From Myxococcales bacterium 68-20 (GTDB taxonomy: Bacteria > Myxococcota_A > Polyangia > Polyangiales > Polyangiaceae): a stretch of 64,000 nt of DNA. The notes beneath the pieces were generated by a model that saw only the letters and a program-made list of their open reading frames with translations, did not search any database and was not told the DNA's origin. Below are positions 51,494 to 60,693 of the stretch, piece after piece. Positions within the stretch are counted from its first letter, which is position 1, and each line of letters opens with the position of its first letter. The position numbers and the translations under genes were made by a program. The DNA lies in the NCBI GenBank assembly GCA_001899635.1, contig MKVQ01000049.1:151017-215016 (forward strand), read 5' to 3'.

Positions 51494-53214
51494 AGCGCAA
51501 GCTCGTTTTCACCTGCGGTGCGTTCCTGCTCGTGGCGGGGGCGGCGTGCGCCGTGTCCGAAGAAGATCGTGCCGCGTCCGCGTCCGATTCCGGCACCCCC
51601 CTCGGCGACGGGGCGTCGCCGGACGAGACCGTCGACGACGCGGCGGTCCTCGGACCGGATGGCTGCAGTGCGGCCGGATGGTGCGTCACGCAGCTCCCGG
51701 ACGCGGACCTGACGCTGAAGGACGTCTGGCCGCTCCCCGGCCACGCGTTCGCCATCGCAGAGAGCCCGACGCGCGGAGTGAAGGTCCTCGAGTGGACCGA
51801 GCTCGACGCGAAATGGGTCTATATCGACGACAATTCGCAGAACCGATCGACGACTGAGCTGTATGCAGGCAGGGTCTGGGCGCCGAGTGCCGATGAAGTG
51901 TATTTCACGGTAGCGCCGCGGGCGATCTATCACGGCAAGAGGCAGAATCGACCCGGCTCCAGCTGGACTTGGGCTCATCAGCAGCTCGAAGACCGCACGC
52001 CGCCGTACGCGACGTCGTACGGTGATCACTACCGCGGCCGACCGACGTTCGCCGCGACGAAGACGACGTACACCTCACTCGGAGTCTTTGGGACCGGCGT
52101 CGACGATGTGTATGCGTGGTACGCGAATGCCATCTACCGGGCGACGAAAGACCGAGACGGAAACGAGTCATGGGCGGTCGAATACGTCGCTGACGATCGC
52201 GATGACGACAATGAACAGCTGTTCTTCGTCGGCGCGAGCGCGACGAGCAAGGACGACGTCTGGTTTGCTGGGGGCAGGGGGGGGCCTCCTGGGCAGAACG
52301 GGTGTCCCGTGCTCGTGCACAAGACCGCCGCGGGCTATCGGCGCGTCGCCGACGGTGCCCTGGGATCAGGAAGCGCGCCCGACGGTGGCGGCATCGGGTT
52401 CCCGCCGCCCGATGGCGGCATCGTGTTGCCGCCGCCCGATGGCGGCATCGGGTTCCCGCCGCCCGACGGGGGCATCGGGTTCCCGCCGCCCGATGGCGGC
52501 ATCGTGTTGCCGCCGCCCGACGGGGGCATCGGGTTCCCGCCGCCCGATGGCGGCATCGTGTTGCCGCCGCCCGATGGGGGCATCGGGTTCCCGCCGCCCG
52601 ATGGGGGCATCGGGTTCCCGCCGCCAGGCGACGGTGGCATCGGGATCCCGCCGCTGATCGACGGCGGCATCGGCTTGCCGAACGACGGTGGGCTCGGCTT
52701 GCCAATCGACGGCGGTTTCATTCCTCTCGATGGGGGCCTCTTCATCGACGGTGGCATCACCCTTGATGGAGGCGGCGGGATCGGCGTCGGCGGCTCCTCG
52801 ATGTGCAAAGCCAGAGCCGGGCGCCTTCTGCTCGGGGCCGCGATGGGATGGCTCGGCAGCGTCGAAGCGATCGCGCCGCAGCGGGTCGTCCTGTTGAAGG
52901 GAGGCCGCGAGGTCGTGAAGGTCGCGGCGAGCGGCGACGACTACACGGCCGAGGTGGCGGAGCTCCCGTACAAGCCTTCCAACAGGAACTTCGTCTCGCT
53001 CTGGACGGCGCCGAACGACTCCATCTGGCTCGGCGGACCCAACATCATCCTGCGAGGGAACCAGGACCTCACCGACGGCGGCACGTACGACGTCTCGACG
53101 ATCGCCCTCAAGGGTGCGTGGCTCGAGACGCCCATCTACCAGATTCGAGGCTCTTCCCATGTCGATCGCTGGGCGGTCGGAGCGCGCTATGCACTTCACA
53201 AGACGACTCCTTGA
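51490..53214 (+). CDS. Lipoprotein with GGIGFPPPD tandem repeats
   Basis: A 574-residue protein from a GTG overlapping the previous stop. Lipobox VAGAAC (Cys about 20). An N-terminal propeller-like half (about 60-290; DDVYAWYANAIYRA, DDVWFAGG) is followed by nine tandem DGGI[GV][FL]PPP units (about 298-379), which then degrade into IDGGIGLP-like units to about 435. A C-terminal propeller-like region (about 440-574) follows, so the repeat looks inserted into the propeller. The collagen-like Gly/Pro pattern suggests a flexible rod or stalk. Confidence 0.85.
   Translation: MKRKLVFTCGAFLLVAGAACAVSEEDRAASASDSGTPLGDGASPDETVDDAAVLGPDGCSAAGWCVTQLPDADLTLKDVWPLPGHAFAIAESPTRGVKVLEWTELDAKWVYIDDNSQNRSTTELYAGRVWAPSADEVYFTVAPRAIYHGKRQNRPGSSWTWAHQQLEDRTPPYATSYGDHYRGRPTFAATKTTYTSLGVFGTGVDDVYAWYANAIYRATKDRDGNESWAVEYVADDRDDDNEQLFFVGASATSKDDVWFAGGRGGPPGQNGCPVLVHKTAAGYRRVADGALGSGSAPDGGGIGFPPPDGGIVLPPPDGGIGFPPPDGGIGFPPPDGGIVLPPPDGGIGFPPPDGGIVLPPPDGGIGFPPPDGGIGFPPPGDGGIGIPPLIDGGIGLPNDGGLGLPIDGGFIPLDGGLFIDGGITLDGGGGIGVGGSSMCKARAGRLLLGAAMGWLGSVEAIAPQRVVLLKGGREVVKVAASGDDYTAEVAELPYKPSNRNFVSLWTAPNDSIWLGGPNIILRGNQDLTDGGTYDVSTIALKGAWLETPIYQIRGSSHVDRWAVGARYALHKTTP
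52381..52626 (+). repeat. 27-bp coding minisatellite, about nine copies
   Basis: A 30-base first unit is followed by eight 27-base units from 52411 to 52626 encoding DGGIGFPPP or DGGIVLPPP; degenerate units continue to about 52795. The units differ mainly at third codon positions, implying recent expansion. Confidence 0.95.
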
Positions 53215-54541
53215 GCGACGCACGCAGGCGGCGTTCATCATCCTCGTGTGCGTGGCCGGTCTGGCTGGAGCAGCGAGCTGCTCGAGCACCGAAGCGGACC
53301 CCGAACGAGACGGCATCGCCGTGGACGGTGGGCCCGACAGCTCGGGCTCGACCGGCGACGCCGCCCCGAACGTGCCGGTGCGTGACGCTGCTCCGTTCGA
53401 CGGCGGCCCGCTCCCCGTCGTCTGCGAGTCGGCTCCCTGTGCCACTGCGCTCGTGACGACGCGAGGCGGGCGCGCCTCGGACCGCGGCGAGGGGTTCTGC
53501 GCGCTCCTGCAAGACGGCACCGTCGCCTGCTGGGGTGCGGGCGGCGCTGGCCAGCTCGGTCGCGGCGACGATGCAGGTACGACCGACAGCGCAACGCCAG
53601 CGCGTGTCGTCGGCCTCCACGACATCGTCTCGCTCGATCATACCTGCGCCGTCGACGCCACCGGCGCCGCCTACTGCTGGGGCACCGGTCCGTTCCTCCG
53701 CGACCCGCTCGCAGCCACGACGACGGAGCGCACGCCGGTCAAGCTCGCCATCGCGCCGGCGACGAAGGTGGCTGTGGGCGCGAGCGTCGGCTGTGCGCTC
53801 GTCGAGAACGGCGTCGTCTGCTGGGGAGCGAACCAGCGCGGGCAGGTCGCCCCGTTCGAGACGGCTTCGTTCTCCGCCGTCCTCGCGGCGCGACGGATCG
53901 ACGTCCCTTCGGGAGCTCCGTTCCGGGATCTCGTCGTCGGCGACGCGACGTTCGCCATTCGTACCGACGGGACCGTGGTGAGCTGGGGAGCGAATCCTCC
54001 GCTCGGTCGCGAGTCGTCGCTCTTCCCCGATCCCTATCCAATGCCCGCCGCGGTCCACGACATCACGACGCTCGACGTCGCCGAGAACAATGCGTGCGCC
54101 ACCAGCGGCGGGGTGGCGTACTGCTGGGGGACCGTCATCCAAGATCCCAATCAGCTGGTGTACAAGGTGCCGCCCCTCTCGCGCGCCCGTCCCACTCCAG
54201 TCGCCACGCCGGAGCCGGTCGTCCAGATCGCGACCACGCCCGCGATCGAGTTTGCGAAGCCACAGCGCTGGTGCGCATGCGCGGCGAGCGGCAGCGTGTA
54301 CTGCTGGGGCGATAACCAAGGCGGGCAGGCCGGCGACGGCACGAAGGAGTACGCCACCGCTCCGGTCAAGGTGAAGGGGCTCCCCGGGCCGGCCGCAGCG
54401 GTGCGGACGACGACCGAGGCCACGTGCGCGCTGCTCACGAGCGGCAAGGTCTACTGCTGGGGGACGAACTTCTACGGACAGCTCGGTAGCGGCAACATCC
54501 GCGAGCCGAGCCTCACACCACAGGAAGTGGTGCTGCCATGA
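53189..54541 (+). CDS. RCC1-like repeat lipoprotein (paralogue of the first gene)
   Basis: A 450-residue protein from ATG 53189, overlapping the end of the previous gene by 26 bases; GGAG lies eight bases before it. Lipobox AGAASC (Cys about 31). Seven or so RCC1-type blades follow with C-W-G-x-N motifs (CWGAGGAGQLG, CWGANQRGQV, CWGDNQGGQAG, CWGTNFYGQLG). It is the closest relative in the window of the partial protein at 1-806, sharing the LGRESS...PDP segment. Its stop overlaps the next start as ATGA. Confidence 0.88.
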   Translation: MHFTRRLLERRTQAAFIILVCVAGLAGAASCSSTEADPERDGIAVDGGPDSSGSTGDAAPNVPVRDAAPFDGGPLPVVCESAPCATALVTTRGGRASDRGEGFCALLQDGTVACWGAGGAGQLGRGDDAGTTDSATPARVVGLHDIVSLDHTCAVDATGAAYCWGTGPFLRDPLAATTTERTPVKLAIAPATKVAVGASVGCALVENGVVCWGANQRGQVAPFETASFSAVLAARRIDVPSGAPFRDLVVGDATFAIRTDGTVVSWGANPPLGRESSLFPDPYPMPAAVHDITTLDVAENNACATSGGVAYCWGTVIQDPNQLVYKVPPLSRARPTPVATPEPVVQIATTPAIEFAKPQRWCACAASGSVYCWGDNQGGQAGDGTKEYATAPVKVKGLPGPAAAVRTTTEATCALLTSGKVYCWGTNFYGQLGSGNIREPSLTPQEVVLP

Positions 54542-56334
54542 GCTCTCGTCGATGGGTTTGGATTGCGGGCGTCACCGGGAGCGTCGCCGCCCTGGGCAGC
54601 GGCGCCTGCGCGAGCAAGAGGGACTCCTTCGAGTCCGACCGCAACTTCGTGCTCGAGGCCGGAGCGGACGCGCCCGCCTGCGAGTATCAGTGCTCGATCG
54701 ACGGGCGCGCCATCGTCTCGACGTGCACCGGTGAAGTCGTCGAGACGTGCGCCCCCGAGCAAGCCTGCGGCGCTGCGCGTTGCCAGGAGCCGTGCGCAGC
54801 CGCCGCTGCGGGCGAGCGCTCCGACGGGTGCGAGTTCTTCTTCCAGACGCCGCGCTACCGGAAAGACCTCCCCCAGTCTTGCTTCGCCGTGTACGTCGTC
54901 AACACGTCGAACGGTCCCGTCGATCTCGGCCTCGAGCTCGAGGGAACGCGCCTCGACATCTCGAACGCGGTCTACCGAACGAATGCGGGCGACGCGACGC
55001 TCGTCCCGCATACGGGCTCGCTCGCCCCTGGAGACAGCGCCATCGTCTTCGTCTCGGATCGCGCGCCGGACGCTCCGATTCCGCAAGGCACTGGAACGAT
55101 CCTCGCGCCGTGCCCGGACGGTGTCGTGCCCGCCTCCGTCGCCGATCCGTTGCCGAACGGAAACGGGTTCGGCTCGGCGTTCCACCTGAAATCGACCGCG
55201 CCCGTCGCGGCGACGTCGATCTACCCGTTCGGTGGAGCCAGGAGCTATTTGCCGTCTGCGACCCTGCTTCTTCCCGTCTCGACCTGGTCGAAGGAGCACA
55301 TGATCGTCAACGGCTGGGAGCACGGGCCGAGCGGAGTGCCCGGCGCGCAGATCATTGCTTCGGAGGACGACACCGAGGTTACGCTCATCCCGAAGCGCGA
55401 CATCCAGGATGGTCGCACGATGGTCGGTTCGGCTGCGAACATCCCCGTCACCTATCGGCTCGCGAGAGGACAGATCCTCCAGCTCGCGCAGAACGAGGAG
55501 CTCTCCGGAAGCGTCGTCACCTCGACGAAGCCGACGACGACCTTCGGCGGACATTCCTGCGCGTTCGTCCCGAGCAGCGGAGCCTATTGCGATACGTTGA
55601 ACCAGCAGATCCCCGGTTTCGAGCGCTGGGGCGCCAAATACGTCGGCGTCGGGTATCGCCCGCGACTCGACAACGAGAACGAGCTCGTTGCCTATCGGAT
55701 CGTCGCCGCGCGCGACGGGACGGTCCTCGACTACGACCCTGCGCCTCCCGTCGGCGCGCCTCTGACGATGTCCGCCGGCGAAGTGGCGCTGTTCGTCCAG
55801 CCGATCCGCGATCCATTCGTCGTCCGAACGCAGGACGTCGACCATCCGGTCTACCTCGCCGCGTACATGAGCGGCGCGCAGCTTGGCTTCGAGGCGCTGC
55901 GAGCGACGACCGGCCCCTCGTTCGGATCGCAAGGCGATCCCGAGTTCGTGAACGTCGTACCCGCGGACCAGTACCTGAACGCCTACAGCTTCTACGCCGA
56001 TCCCTCTTACGGGAATACGTCGCTCGTCATCGTGAGGGCCAAGACCGGCGACGCGTTCAAGGACGTCTGGCTCGAGTGTGCGGGCTACCTCACCGGCTTC
56101 CGCCCCGTCGGGACGAGTGGCGAATACGAGTACGTCCGCGTCGATCTCGCGCGCGATGGCAAGCCAGGGGCGACGTTCGACGGCGGGGCCTGCGGTAACG
56201 GCCTCCATCGATTGCGGAGCGACGGCCCGTTCACCGCGACCTTGTGGGGCTGGGACAAGCATGCGAGCTACGCGTATCCGGGAGGGCTGGCCCAGCGGAA
56301 GCTCGTGACCACTCCGCTCGTCGACGTCAAATGA
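54538..56334 (+). CDS. IgGFc-binding-like surface lipoprotein (paralogue of 803-2689)
   Basis: A 598-residue protein. Lipobox ALGSGAC (Cys about 24). A Cys-rich linker (about 45-95) and the IgGFc-binding-like domain follow, with SIYPFGGARSYLPSA, ASEDDTEVTLIP and GDPEFVNVVPADQY, which match the paralogue at 803-2689 block for block. Last gene of the eight-gene operon. The conserved pairing with an RCC1-like gene suggests the two proteins act together, for example as an adhesin and its partner. Confidence 0.87.
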   Translation: MSSRRWVWIAGVTGSVAALGSGACASKRDSFESDRNFVLEAGADAPACEYQCSIDGRAIVSTCTGEVVETCAPEQACGAARCQEPCAAAAAGERSDGCEFFFQTPRYRKDLPQSCFAVYVVNTSNGPVDLGLELEGTRLDISNAVYRTNAGDATLVPHTGSLAPGDSAIVFVSDRAPDAPIPQGTGTILAPCPDGVVPASVADPLPNGNGFGSAFHLKSTAPVAATSIYPFGGARSYLPSATLLLPVSTWSKEHMIVNGWEHGPSGVPGAQIIASEDDTEVTLIPKRDIQDGRTMVGSAANIPVTYRLARGQILQLAQNEELSGSVVTSTKPTTTFGGHSCAFVPSSGAYCDTLNQQIPGFERWGAKYVGVGYRPRLDNENELVAYRIVAARDGTVLDYDPAPPVGAPLTMSAGEVALFVQPIRDPFVVRTQDVDHPVYLAAYMSGAQLGFEALRATTGPSFGSQGDPEFVNVVPADQYLNAYSFYADPSYGNTSLVIVRAKTGDAFKDVWLECAGYLTGFRPVGTSGEYEYVRVDLARDGKPGATFDGGACGNGLHRLRSDGPFTATLWGWDKHASYAYPGGLAQRKLVTTPLVDVK

Positions 56335-56336
56335 GC

Positions 56337-56388
56337 GCGAGCGTTGCGCCGGGGCGCGCTCGCTACCCGACAGCGCCGTGATGGCGCT
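56337..56388. terminator. Two hairpins between the operon end and the kinase gene
   Basis: GCGAGCG/CGCTCGC (56337-56363) and AGCGCC-gtgat-GGCGCT (56372-56388) lie in the 60-base gap between convergent genes and can serve both. No T-tract; moderate to low confidence. Confidence 0.45.
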
Positions 56389-56394
56389 CCTCGA

Positions 56395-58203
56395 TCAGCC
56401 GGGGGATTTCGCGCATCGGAAGCCGCCTTCGGCGAAGCGGTAGTGCGGATCGAAACCCACGCGGGCATACGTGCGGAGCGCGCGGACGTCGTACATGAAG
56501 GAGCCGCCACGCATCACGTGTCCGCTCTTGTTCTTCGGTGAGCTCGCGAGCTTCGGATTCATGCTCGGGCCGTTCTCGTAGAAGTCCTCTTCGTACGCGT
56601 CCTCGCACCACTCCCAGACGTTTCCGGCGAGATCGAGGAGGCCGTACGGCGACGCGCCGTCGGGAAACGCGCCCACGGTCGTCGTCCCGTCTCGGCTCCG
56701 TCCGAAATTGGCGTGGGAGGGCTTCGGCTCGACGCGTCCCCATGGGTAGCGGCGGCCGTCGGTTCCGCGCGCCGCCTTCTCCCACTCCGCCTCGGTCGGG
56801 AGGCGCTGACCGGCCCAGGTCGCGTAGGCGCGGGCGTCGAACCACGACACGAAGGCGACGGGGTGTTTCTCCTCACCGCGGTTCGGCTTGCCGTTCCGCC
56901 AATGGGCGAGGAAGCGCTTCGCGCCCGCGTCGGCGGGCTTGTACTGCGTCGCATCGAGGAACACGGCGAACTGTGCGTTCGTCACGGGGAGGCGATCCAT
57001 GTAGAACGCATCGAGGTGCACCTCGCGACGCGTGGAGCCCATCGCGAAGGTCCCGCCGGGGATGAGCACCATCTCGTGGCCGCTCGTGTCGCGGATCGTC
57101 GGCGGGAGCGGGACCGACGAGACTTGCGAGGTCTCGAGTTGCTCGTGGCTCGGGGGGATCGCATCGAGGAGCCGCTCGCGGAAGACGGCGCACGAGGGAG
57201 GCCTCTTGTCAGGCGTCTTCGCGAGCGCATCGAGGATCAGTCGCTCGAGCGCCGGCGGCACGTCGGGCCGGAGCTTCGAGGGCGCTCGCGGCGCGTTGGT
57301 CACGTGCGCCATCATCACGCTGAAGTGACTGCCGTCGAACGGAGGGCGTCCGGTCACCAGCTCGTAGAGCGTGATCCCGAGCGAGTAGATGTCCGACCGG
57401 TGATCGGCCAGGCTCGGCGTCTTCACTTGCTCCGGCGACATGTACCGGCAGGTGCCGAGCAGCGCGCCACTCACCGTGTAGGTCGTGCCCTCGAGCACCT
57501 TGGCGATGCCGAAATCGGCGACCTTCGGGCGAAGGCGGCCGCCGTCGTTCCGGACGAGGACGTTGTCGGGCTTGAGGTCGCGATGGACGACCCCGTTCGC
57601 GTGGGCGTCATCCATCGCGAGGAGGATGTCGCCGATGACGGTCCGGATCTGGTCGAACGGCATCTTCCCGCGCCAGCGAGCGAGGTGCTGCGCGAGGTTC
57701 TCGCCCTCGACGAGCTCCATCACGATCGCGAGCACGTGCTCGTGCTCGATGAAGTCGTGGATCCCGACCGCGCCCGGATGGCTCCACGTGCGAAGGACCC
57801 GCGCCTCGCGGACGAAGCGCCCCCGCACCTCGGGGTCGCTGGCGAGGTTCATGTGGAGGCACTTGAGGGCGACGTCGCGGCCGAGCGCCATGTCCCGCGC
57901 ACGGTAGACGACGCCCATACCCCCTTCTCCGATCACGGACTCGATGCGGTAGACGGAGAGCGTCGTCCCCGCGGGGAGGCGCATCGGCGGGAGGCCGCCG
58001 GCGATCCGAGCGCCGGGCACGGGCGCTTCGGCGAGCTCGGTGGAGGCGAGCTCGGTGTCCGGGCGTGCGTCGACCTCTTCGGCGGCGGAGGCGTGGGATG
58101 CCGGCAGCGCCTGCCCGCACGAATGACAGAAGCGCGCTCCCGTCGCGAGCGGCGTCCTGCAGGACGGGCACATGCTCTCCGAGGCCTCCGCCATCGGGCG
58201 CAT
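56395..58203 (-). CDS. Zinc-ribbon / Ser-Thr kinase / SUMF1-domain protein
   Basis: A 602-residue protein. C-x2-C...C-x2-C zinc ribbon at residues 12-29 (CPSCRTPLATGARFCHSCG), a linker, then a Hanks-type kinase (about 83-345) with GEGGMG, catalytic HRDLKPDN and DFG, so it is predicted active. The C-terminal third is a formylglycine-enzyme-like domain (about 375-600; AYATWAGQRLPTEAEWEKAA, GNVWEWCEDAYEE) without the catalytic Cys pair. No transmembrane segment, so it is cytoplasmic. The target protein is unknown. ATG 58194 (MAEAS) is an alternative start. Confidence 0.9.
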   Translation of the reverse strand: MRPMAEASESMCPSCRTPLATGARFCHSCGQALPASHASAAEEVDARPDTELASTELAEAPVPGARIAGGLPPMRLPAGTTLSVYRIESVIGEGGMGVVYRARDMALGRDVALKCLHMNLASDPEVRGRFVREARVLRTWSHPGAVGIHDFIEHEHVLAIVMELVEGENLAQHLARWRGKMPFDQIRTVIGDILLAMDDAHANGVVHRDLKPDNVLVRNDGGRLRPKVADFGIAKVLEGTTYTVSGALLGTCRYMSPEQVKTPSLADHRSDIYSLGITLYELVTGRPPFDGSHFSVMMAHVTNAPRAPSKLRPDVPPALERLILDALAKTPDKRPPSCAVFRERLLDAIPPSHEQLETSQVSSVPLPPTIRDTSGHEMVLIPGGTFAMGSTRREVHLDAFYMDRLPVTNAQFAVFLDATQYKPADAGAKRFLAHWRNGKPNRGEEKHPVAFVSWFDARAYATWAGQRLPTEAEWEKAARGTDGRRYPWGRVEPKPSHANFGRSRDGTTTVGAFPDGASPYGLLDLAGNVWEWCEDAYEEDFYENGPSMNPKLASSPKNKSGHVMRGGSFMYDVRALRTYARVGFDPHYRFAEGGFRCAKSPG

Positions 58204-58288
58204 TCTACTCCGGCGGCGCCTCGGTGGTGGAGCACGAGGGGCTCATCGTCACGCGTGCGCATGACGAGGGCCGGTTCGCTCGAGCTCG

Positions 58289-59329
58289 TCAGTCGATCCG
58301 GAGGAGGCGTGCCGCGTTCCCCCAGAGGATCTTGTGGCGGATCTCGGGCCGGTCCTCGGTCGCGATCAGCACCTTCGCGACGCTGATCGCCGGGTGGTAG
58401 AAGGGCCAGTCCGAGCCGTGGACGATGCGATTGGGGTCGGCCTCGAGCACCATCCGGCGCACGTTCGAGAGCGACTGCGAGGAGGTCTCCAGCCACACGT
58501 TCGGGTAAGCCCGCTGGAGCAGGAGCGCCTCTTCGAACTGCCGCGCGCCGGAGTGGCCGAGGATGAACGTCGTCTTCGGGTTCTCGCGGATCGGCGCCTC
58601 GTAGAACTTCACCTGGTTCAGGTACTGGCCGAGCTTCGGCTCGATGCCCGCCGGTCCGCAGTGCCAGAACACGAACATGTCGCGGTCGCCGCACATCTTG
58701 TAGAGCGATCGCGCGCGCCTCGCGTCGGGTCGTACGAGCTGCACCGACGGGTGCATCTTCACGCCGCGCGCGCCCTTCGCCAGCTGCGCGTCGAGGCGGC
58801 TCTCCGGATCGCGCGCGTACGGGTGCACTGAACCGGCCGAGAGGAGCTTCGACGTCGACTTCGCCGCGGTGAGCGCGACGCTCGCGTTGTCAGAGAGGAC
58901 GGGGAAGTCGATCGGGAGGAGCACCGAGGCGCGGACCCCGGTCTCGTCCATCTCGCGGGTGAGGTTCGGGATCGTGTGCGTCGCGCGCATCCCCCGCGGG
59001 CCGAGGCTTCGCCACGTGAGATCGCGCGTGAGCTCCTTCACGATCTCCGGCGACATGTTCTTGTTCACGTAGACGTCGAGGTCGAGCGCGCAGCACGAAG
59101 GCAGATAGTGCTGGGTCTCCGGATGGAGCGCGCCGTAGTCGACGCTCGGCGGACGCACGTAGGCGAGCGCGAGGTGGGTGTGGAAGTCGGCGATCGGTCC
59201 GACGCTCTTGTCGGTCATCACGAGCCGCGGCTTCTGTCCGGAGGCGGGATCCTCCGTCAGCGAGAACCACGGGAGCCGCGCGAGATCGAGGAGCGACGTG
59301 AAGCGGCGGGGATGGACGTTCGTCATCAT
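58289..59329 (-). CDS. Amidohydrolase-2-family metal-dependent hydrolase
   Basis: A 346-residue protein. Metal-site motif DFHTHLA at about 47-53, HPYAR at about 170, and VHGSDWPFYHP near the end, typical of the amidohydrolase_2 (TIM-barrel) superfamily. ATG 59329 overlaps the stop of the upstream PLP-enzyme gene (ATGA), so the two are co-translated. The family decarboxylates or hydrolyses small organic acids; substrate unknown. Confidence 0.85.
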   Translation of the reverse strand: MMTNVHPRRFTSLLDLARLPWFSLTEDPASGQKPRLVMTDKSVGPIADFHTHLALAYVRPPSVDYGALHPETQHYLPSCCALDLDVYVNKNMSPEIVKELTRDLTWRSLGPRGMRATHTIPNLTREMDETGVRASVLLPIDFPVLSDNASVALTAAKSTSKLLSAGSVHPYARDPESRLDAQLAKGARGVKMHPSVQLVRPDARRARSLYKMCGDRDMFVFWHCGPAGIEPKLGQYLNQVKFYEAPIRENPKTTFILGHSGARQFEEALLLQRAYPNVWLETSSQSLSNVRRMVLEADPNRIVHGSDWPFYHPAISVAKVLIATEDRPEIRHKILWGNAARLLRID

Positions 59330-60663
59330 GTGCTCGGCGCGTCGAAGCTGTCCATCAGCTCGAGGAGAGCATCGCGGACGATGGCGCGATCGGGCAGCGA
59401 GCCGAGCATCCCGTAGAGCGCGGCCTTGCCTTGCGGCTGCTCCTTCGACGCGCGGGTCTCTTCGACGCATGCGTGGAGGTCGGCGAGGAACTCGCTCGCG
59501 ATCGCCTCGTGCGCGGGGCTGACGGTGAGGTGGAGGCTCGGCGGGGCCTGGCCGCGGTCGAAGAACCATCCGCGTGCCTGCATCAGGTCGCCGATGACGT
59601 AGATGTCGAGCGGCCGCTCGTCGCCGCTCGCGCGCGTGCCGATCGCGATCGCGCTCATCACGGGCTCGCCGAGGATCTCGAGCCCGGGGATCGCCCGCAC
59701 GCCGCTCGCGATCGTCTGGGTGGCGTTCATCGCGCGCTTCGCCAGATCGAGGTAGCCCTCCTCGCCGAGGTAGTTGAGGACGGCCCACGCCGCCGCGATC
59801 GCGCCGCCCGGTCGCGTGCCGAGGACGCTCGGGCTGACGAAGAGGCCGCCGGGCCAGTCGGCGTGGACGTAGAACTGATGACGACGGAGCGCGCGGGTCC
59901 GGTAGAGGACCGTCGAGGCGCCCTTGGCGGCGTAGCCGTACTTGTGGAGGTCGGCGGAGATCGACGTGACGCCCGGCACGCGGAAGTCGAACGGCGGCAC
60001 CGGATGGCCGAGCTTCTCGACCCACGGAAGCATGAAGCCGCCGAAGCACGCGTCGACGTGGCAGAGGATGCCGCGTTCCTTCGCGATCGCGGCGAGCTCC
60101 TCGATCGGATCGACGATGCCGTGCGGGTACTGGGGCGCCGAGCCGACGATCAGGATCGTGTCGTCGGTGACGAGGCTTCGCGCGGCCGCCGCGTCTGCGC
60201 CGAGCCCGGGCGTCGTCGGTACGACGACCACGCGGAGGTCGAGCAGGTGCGCCGCCTTGAAGAGCGCGGGGTGCGCGGTGACGGGGAGGAGTACCTCCGG
60301 CCGCGTGACGTTGGGGCGCTCGGCGCGTGCCCAGTCGCGGGCCGTCTTCAGGGCGAGCAGGAGGCTCTCGCTTCCGCCGCTCGTCATCGATCCCGCCGCG
60401 CCCTCGGGCGCGTTCAAGAGCGAGAGCGTCATCGCGATGACCTCGGTCTCCATCCGGCGGAGGCTCGGGAACGCCATCGGGTTCAGCGCGTTCTCGGAGA
60501 AGAACGACGTGAAGGCCTCCTTCGCGACCTCGAGCACGTCCGGTCGCGTTGCATAGACGAGGCTGAAGAGCCGCGCGCGCGCCGCGTCGGCGTCCGTATC
60601 GCGGTAGGCGCGCATCGCCTTGGTGATCTCGTCCCGTGCGGTACCCTTCTGGGGAATTTTCAT
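59326..60663 (-). CDS. PLP-dependent group II decarboxylase / S1P-lyase-like enzyme
   Basis: A 445-residue protein. PLP-binding Lys in SADLHKYGYAAKG (about 239), with TSGGSESLLLALKTAR and HVDACFGGFMLPW supplying phosphate and ring contacts. It resembles sphingosine-1-phosphate lyase and tyrosine/glutamate decarboxylases of bacteria. Coupled to the amidohydrolase downstream, implying sequential steps on one small molecule. Divergent from the EamA exporter across 87 bases. Confidence 0.85.
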   Translation of the reverse strand: MKIPQKGTARDEITKAMRAYRDTDADAARARLFSLVYATRPDVLEVAKEAFTSFFSENALNPMAFPSLRRMETEVIAMTLSLLNAPEGAAGSMTSGGSESLLLALKTARDWARAERPNVTRPEVLLPVTAHPALFKAAHLLDLRVVVVPTTPGLGADAAAARSLVTDDTILIVGSAPQYPHGIVDPIEELAAIAKERGILCHVDACFGGFMLPWVEKLGHPVPPFDFRVPGVTSISADLHKYGYAAKGASTVLYRTRALRRHQFYVHADWPGGLFVSPSVLGTRPGGAIAAAWAVLNYLGEEGYLDLAKRAMNATQTIASGVRAIPGLEILGEPVMSAIAIGTRASGDERPLDIYVIGDLMQARGWFFDRGQAPPSLHLTVSPAHEAIASEFLADLHACVEETRASKEQPQGKAALYGMLGSLPDRAIVRDALLELMDSFDAPST

Positions 60664-60693
60664 GGCGACTTCTCCGTTACGGCCTCATGCTGC

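Noticed and set aside
52381-52626. Possible CRISPR array
   Set aside because: The units are directly contiguous without spacers and stay in one reading frame, so this is a coding minisatellite.
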